DNA of 64,000 nucleotides, from NCBI GenBank assembly GCA_028583605.1, contig CM053334.1, positions 23,150,226-23,214,225 of the forward strand, written 5' to 3'. Positions 58,525 through 64,000 of the stretch are shown one piece after another. Numbering within the stretch: the first letter of the stretch is position 1; each line of letters begins with the position of its first letter. Origin of the DNA: Dastarcus helophoroides (lineage: Eukaryota; Arthropoda; Insecta; Coleoptera; Bothrideridae). Both the position numbers and the translations under genes were made by a program. The notes beneath the pieces were generated by a model. The model ran no database searches and was not told the DNA's origin. It was given only the letters and a program-made list of their open reading frames with translations.

Positions 58525-61367
58525 CAGGGCTTCGGACTGTTATTTTTTTCGTTCCGGTTTCCGGTTTTCGTCCCAGAAATAAAATTATATCGGTTCACTT
58601 CCGGATTTGTTCCGACAAAATTAACGGTTTTTTCCGGTTTTCGCTTTTTGGTTTATTTCAGTTTTTTGATTTTTCAAAAGTTTTTTAAATTAAAAATTGA
58701 TATTGATTTTTTTTCTTCAATATTACATGTAACTACTCTGGCTTTGCCTAAAATTTAAGGAAAATATTTTTTATTTTTTAAGTTAAAACATTTCAAGCTG
58801 TAACCCTGAATATTGAGTTCAATTTGAATTAAAATTTCAAGGAAAACCTAAATTTTATAAAAAACTAAATCGGAATTCCGGGTTTAGAAATTTTAAATTT
58901 AAATTGTAGACTCTTATTGATCGGAAACATTACAATTATTGATTTTATTTAACATTTCTTCGTTAAATATTTCCAAATTGGGTAGCAGAATTGTTAAATT
59001 TAAATTTAAACTCGAAATTTTCATAAAAATCTTTAATTAGATACCCAAGAGTTAAAGAGAATATATAAAATATGGCGATTAAAACCAAAAATTTGAGAGA
59101 CTTTTCTTTCATAATTTTGGTTTTCTAGCAAAGTTTTCACTTTGATTCGCTTTTTTTAACAAATTTTTGCTGTTTTGACTTTGTTTTCTTGAACTTTGGA
59201 TTAAAAAGATCAAATAAAAAAAATAAATGTAAATGAAAAAGACCAAAAAATATAACATGAAAAGTTTTAAATTGAGATTTTGATGAAAGTCAAAACTTCA
59301 AAAAAAAATAAAATAACTTCACAATTTAACAGACGCATTTTCAAAATGTATACCTTAGTTTAGAAATACTGACCTTAAACCAAAATATTCGATTTTTTTT
59401 TTTGGAAATGTTGCTGAAACCTTATAAATTTCTAAAAAAAAGTAAAATTTTTTAGAAAGTTTTGGTTAGTGTATTTACTTTCGTTCGATATTTTAACTTT
59501 TTTCTTTTGCAGTTTCAAATTTAAATTTGAATGTACTTTTTACTATTTTTTTTTCTCTAAAATTTCGACTTCAAATAAAACTTAGTCTTTTCCTAGCAAG
59601 TATAACCCTTTTTATCCACATATTGACTTTTATTATTTAATTCTAGACATTTTTCTCGAAATTTTGAGTTAAGACTCGGACTATAAGTTTAAGTTTGGAA
59701 GTTTCGAGTTTTAGCTCGAAAACTCGAAAATTTTCAGGACTTGAAATTGTGAGATTAATTTAAAAAAATTGTTAATCATAAATTTAGTTAGTTTTTTCTC
59801 AAAATTTAGACTTTTTCCAATAATGTTAATATTTTTCTCAAAATTTGGATATTCTTTCGAGATTTTGAAATAAAATTCAAAATAAAAAATAACAAAATGT
59901 TCAAATTCAAATTAGCCTTTTTGCATTTGAAATCGGTCAAAATATTTGGCAAAAATTCGAAATTTTTATTTTAAATGTATATTTTAAGCGTAAAAATAAA
60001 GAAACCAAAAAAATTCAATTTGAATTATTTCTAAACTTCGATTTTCGACAGAAAAATTAAAATTTCAGGATCAACGACAAATTTTCTGGAAAAAAAAACG
60101 CGAATTTCAATTTTAAAGGCAAAATTATAGGAAAAATTCTAGCTGTAGCTAAACATTTTGTGAAGAGACTTAACATTTTGAATTTCGATTTTTGACACAA
60201 AATTTTAAAGAGCTGAAACTTTTGAGTTTATAACAGAAATTTCGCGAAAACAATTAATATTTAAAAAAAAAACACAATTTTGGCGTCTTAAACAAATTAA
60301 AAAAATATCCCAATTTGGATGCTAAAGTCGAAATCTTGATAAAAAAATCAAAATTTTTAGAATAAAATTTAATATTTTAGCGTAAACAAAATCGTTGGAA
60401 CTTTAAACTAGACATTTTCTAAGATGTCACCATTTAAAGATCCAATTTTACCAGTTGCAAGATCCTAGCTTTGAATTGGAATATAATATTGTATTTTTTT
60501 CCTGAAATGTTGGTTCAAAATTTAAAAATTTCAAGTTTAATTTTGAAATAACGAGATTTCAGCCAAAATTTTTAAAAAAATCATATCTTGGAATTTAAAT
60601 TTGAGATTCCCAAAAGAAAATTAAATACTAAAAAAGGTGGAATTAAAATAGACAAAAAATCGAAAAATTGAATAATAACTTCAACAAAGAGAGATATCAA
60701 ATTATGAAAGGAAAATCGAAGTTGTAGAAAAGAAGTAAATTTGGAGTTCAAATTTTCAGAAAAACTCAAATTTGCAAATAAAATCTTAAGGAAAGCCCAT
60801 TTTCCCCAGCTTGAATGATAAACACGCTTCTGCTTTATTTTAAAATTACAACGAAGGATATTTTTTTATTTTAAACTCGAAATTTTAAGAGAAGAAAAGA
60901 AGTATTTTGAATAGTATCCAGATAAAAGTCGAAATTTTAAGAAAATATCGAAAATTTTAAAAATAGAGTAAAGTTAAAACTAAAATTTTAAGAATAGAGT
61001 CAACACCTTCTAGAAACTGAGGAAATTGTTAATATAATCTAATTTTTAAACACAAATGATAGACTGAAACTAAACTCTTAATTTTGAGATCAAAATTGTA
61101 CGGATTTGTGTGTAAAATTTTGAAAAAGAAATTGAAATTTTTAACAAAAAGTTCCTCACTTAAGAATAAAATAAAAACTGTTTTAAGTGATGAATATTAA
61201 AAACAATATTTAATAATCAATCAATTTGAATTATTTATTTTATTATTTAAATGCAACGAACCGAAATAAACCGATATTTTTTCGGTTTTGCTCCGGTTTT
61301 CGTTCCGATGAAAATAACGGTTTTTTTCGGTTTCAGGTTTTCGGTTCAGTTTCGGTTCGAAGCCCTG
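58525..61367. mobile_element. hAT-like non-autonomous element filled with degenerate repeat
   Basis: The left end CAGGGCTTCGGACTGTTATT (58525) is mirrored at the right, where the minus strand reads CAGGGCTTCGAACCGAAACT from 61367. Both subterminal regions carry repeated CCGGTTTTCG / CGAAAACCGG motifs over about 120 bp. The 8 bp outside are TTGCAAAT and TTTTAAAT, six of eight matching, as for an old hAT duplication. The interior (58750-61200) is degenerate AT-rich repeat plus a copy of the CTTCATGGT family (58912-59000). No transposase was found. Confidence 0.65.
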
Positions 61368-62720
61368 TTTTAAATGACAACAGTTGACACTAGTAAAAAA
61401 CACATGACATGACATGACAAAACTTCAGTTCTGTTGACCAGGGTTATTACACACCTTGGAAGGCTTTTCAGTATTAAACATAACTAGTGCAAACTAAGAA
61501 TTTTCAGTAAAAAAAAGAGCCTATTTAGGCTGCTTTTGTCGTCAAATAAACCATGAAACTTAAACGATGTTTCGTTGGTGAAAAAAAATCGAAGTTAGTT
61601 ATCTAACGATACATTTTTTTTTTCAAGTATGCGATCTAGGACAAAGGTTTGTCATGATTATTTTAATATGCTTCACATGCTTTATTATTGTCAGTTAATG
61701 CCGCCAGTAAATCAATTACATGATCGCTTTATTTCCACACATGTTGCTGATAAATAGCTTACTCACTTGATCTTTTATTGCGTTATTTAAATATATTCTC
61801 TAATTTATGCGCACTTTCAGAATTACTCTAAAGCAAATTCATGTTTATTCTAAATGTTGTAATCGTCTATCTGACCACAATAATAATGACAATTATGAAT
61901 AATATTCACATTATTTTTTCAATGTTGAAAATAATGCGACAGTTAAATTGTCCCCGAAAGGTTACTGTGACTGTGCTGTGAAGGCAGGAGGCAATCAATT
62001 CGCAAGAAATGACAAAATTGGAAAATAATTCGTTTGAGCGATTCGAGGCGGAACTGTACTTCCTTTGAAAAAATCGTGAATTGAATTCACGTCACATACA
62101 TCATAAAATAAGTGGAGACTAGAAAAACAAGAGGTTGAAATGATTTTTTTAGATTACTCTTTAGATAATTCGAGCTCGATCCACCGTACGGGAAGAGTCA
62201 TACGGTCGAAAATTGTACGACTACAGTTTTATGCTTCCATGGCTATAGTGAACTTGAAATAATAAATATGACTATAATGACAGTTGAAGGTGCTCACCCG
62301 TAAAACAAAAGGCTGCCTACCTACGTTTAAAATCCATGCGGTGCACTAACAAGCACCCATTTTTAATCTTTCAAAGCGAATACAGAGTGAGCAAGTAAGT
62401 ATCCTCATTATAGGGATACGAATACATTTCTGGTTTGTAACTTGAAATAAATTCAGTAAATCTAATACAGTTTTTTTTCGAAAATATGCTCAGACACGTC
62501 GATTAATATTTTAATTTGCGTTCTTTTGATGTAGGAAAATTTTATACAGAATATTCCAAATTTAAGATATGACGTCATCGATAATTTTTTTAAATAGCAA
62601 CCCTGTATTTTTCTTGACTGTTCTTAAAGGATATATCAAATTACACATGCGTACCAAATTAACTAATTTAAAAAATCAAGAAATCTGATTCAACTCAATA
62701 ATCTTTCTTCAATAAATGTT
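61368..62720. other. Unique sequence with a possible MITE remnant
   Basis: Mostly unique. CAGAGTGAGCAAGTAAGTAT near 62385 and ATAGCAACCCTGTATTTTT near 62597 resemble ends of TA-target MITEs, about 220 bp apart, but their inverted similarity is weak. No gene recognised. Confidence 0.4.
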
Positions 62721-64000
62721 CAAAATGTGGTCCATTTTTCAAAATTTAAACCACTTTTAAAGTCATACCTTTTTTTCAAAAATTTGATTTTTTTTTTAAA
62801 TTTTGATTTTTTGTCGAAAATGTCGATTTTTTTTGAAAATTTTGACTTTTTGAAAATTGTGACTTTTTTAGAGAATTTCGACTTTTAGTAAGAATTTCGC
62901 CTTGTTTTCAGAAGTTCGTTTTATTGAAAATTTCAAGAGTTCTGTTGAAAATTTCAACCTCTTTGGAAATTTTGACATTTATTTAATTTTTAATGTTTTA
63001 AAGGTCTTAACGTTTATTGAAAATCTCGCATTTTTCAGAAATACTTTGTTTTTTTTAATTTCGGGGTTTATTTTTAATTTTTTCGATAATTTTAATTTTT
63101 ATTTGAAAATTTTGACGTTATGTTAACTATATTTCAAAATTTCAGCTGTTTCTAAATTACGCGCTTTTTTTAAATCCAATTTTTTTGAAAATTTTGTTTC
63201 TCTGTTGAATTTTCGACTTTTTTCAGTATTTCGATTTTTATTCTTCATGGTAGACCCTTATTGACCGGAAATATTATGTTTTTTTCAATTTATTTAACAT
63301 TTCTTCGGCCCAGTTTGGAAATATTTAAATTTTTATGGTTTGTTGTTATTTTTAATAAATTTAAATATCACCTAGTCGCATTTCAAAAACTGTTTAGAAA
63401 ATTGTCTACAAATCATAAAAATTTCAATATTTCCAAACTGGGCCGAAGAAATGTTAAATAAATTGAAAAAAACATTTCGATTTTTGTGGAAATTTTGATA
63501 TTTTCTTGAAATTTTCGCCTTTTTTGAATATTTCGACTTTTTTCGAAAACTGACTTTTTGAAAATCTCCACTTTTTTAGAAAATTTCATCTTTCTTTCAG
63601 AAGTTCGATTTTAAAAATTTTACTTTTTTTAAAAAATTTTATTTTCATATTTTTTGATAATTTTAACTTTTTTTGAAAAGATTGACTTTTTTTAAAAAAT
63701 TTTGGCCTTTTGTTGAAAATTTAGGCTTTTCTCTCGCCTTTCTCTGAAATTGGATGATTTTTAAATTTCGAGTTTTATTTTCAGTTTTTTCGGTAATTTT
63801 AATTTTTTTTAAAACGTTGACGTTTTTTTGAAAATTTTAACTATATTTCAAAATTTCAACAGTTTTTAAATTAATACGCGCTTTTTTTAAATCAAATTTT
63901 TTTGAAAATTTTGATTCTCTGTTGAATTTTTGACTTTTTTTTCAATATTTTTATTTTTTTTGGAAATTTTGATATTTTCTTGAAATTTTCGACTTTTTTG
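62721..64000. repeat. Pyrimidine-polarity repeat block, right edge
   Basis: T-rich degenerate repeat closest to the block at 40241-42335 (shared TTACGCGCTTTTTTTAAATC landmark near 63155 and 63870, about 710 bp apart). It continues beyond the window. Confidence 0.75.
63245..63478. repeat. Foldback copy of the CTTCATGGT family
   Basis: Starts CTTCATGGTAGACCCTTATT, then GACCGGAAATATTATGTTTT. TTTCAATTTATTTAACATTT plus CTTCGGCCCAGTTTGGAAAT at 63281-63325 is mirrored by ATTTCCAAACTGGGCCGAAG plus AAATGTTAAATAAATTGAAA at 63428-63470, around a 100-bp loop. One terminus beyond the right arm is missing. Confidence 0.75.

Overview
This is a gene-poor, strongly AT-rich window from a eukaryotic nuclear genome, most probably an arthropod. 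The organism call is an inference from the mobile elements: a Ty3/gypsy LTR retrotransposon whose LTR has an insect-style TATA box plus TCAGT initiator, a Jockey-like non-LTR retrotransposon, and short non-autonomous DNA transposons of pogo, PIF/Harbinger, hAT and TA-target types. I found no bacterial operon, CRISPR array, rRNA or complete functional tRNA, and no recognisable host protein-coding gene. Single host exons inside the unique stretches cannot be excluded by reading alone.

Most of the window (about 1-1255, 4880-9130, 10830-11230, 14060-18870, 26390-34600, 38440-44530, 46284-52100, 62720-64000) is built from one very degenerate short repeat. On one strand it reads like GAAAATTTTGACTTTTTT, on the other AAAAAAGTCAAAATTTTC. 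It is organised into kilobase blocks of constant polarity (purine-rich or pyrimidine-rich on the + strand) that switch abruptly. Inside the blocks there are higher-order tandem units of about 25, 365, 486, 540, 560 and 950-970 bp.

Inserted into this background, from left to right: a pogo-like MITE (2511-2684); a solo-LTR-like repeat (3222-3686); a repeat family that carries a hammerhead ribozyme (4085-4149, minus strand) and divergent hammerhead-like motifs; a hAT end (4750-4860); two nested foldback elements (9137-10700); a tRNA-like SINE head (about 11290-11360); a 6.66-kb Ty3/gypsy element on the minus strand (18879-25540, target duplication AATAC) with a 712-bp Harbinger-like MITE inside its 5' LTR; a near-perfect 851-bp foldback MITE (34766-35616); a 5'-truncated Jockey-like LINE (42564-43931); a 1.75-kb foldback (44535-46283); CT microsatellites; a 1.6-kb TAG/TAGCAG microsatellite (56105-57719); and a 2.84-kb hAT-like element filled with degenerate repeat (58525-61367).

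The only protein-coding sequences I can support are retroelement genes: gag and pol of the gypsy element (minus strand) and the reverse transcriptase of the LINE (plus strand). All are broken. Every in-frame nonsense codon found in them is consistent with a C-to-T change on the coding strand, most often CGA to TGA, and pol also lacks the usual first catalytic aspartate of RNase H. The gypsy element retains an almost complete layout (LTR, candidate primer-binding site, gag, pol, polypurine tract, LTR) but cannot encode working proteins from this copy.
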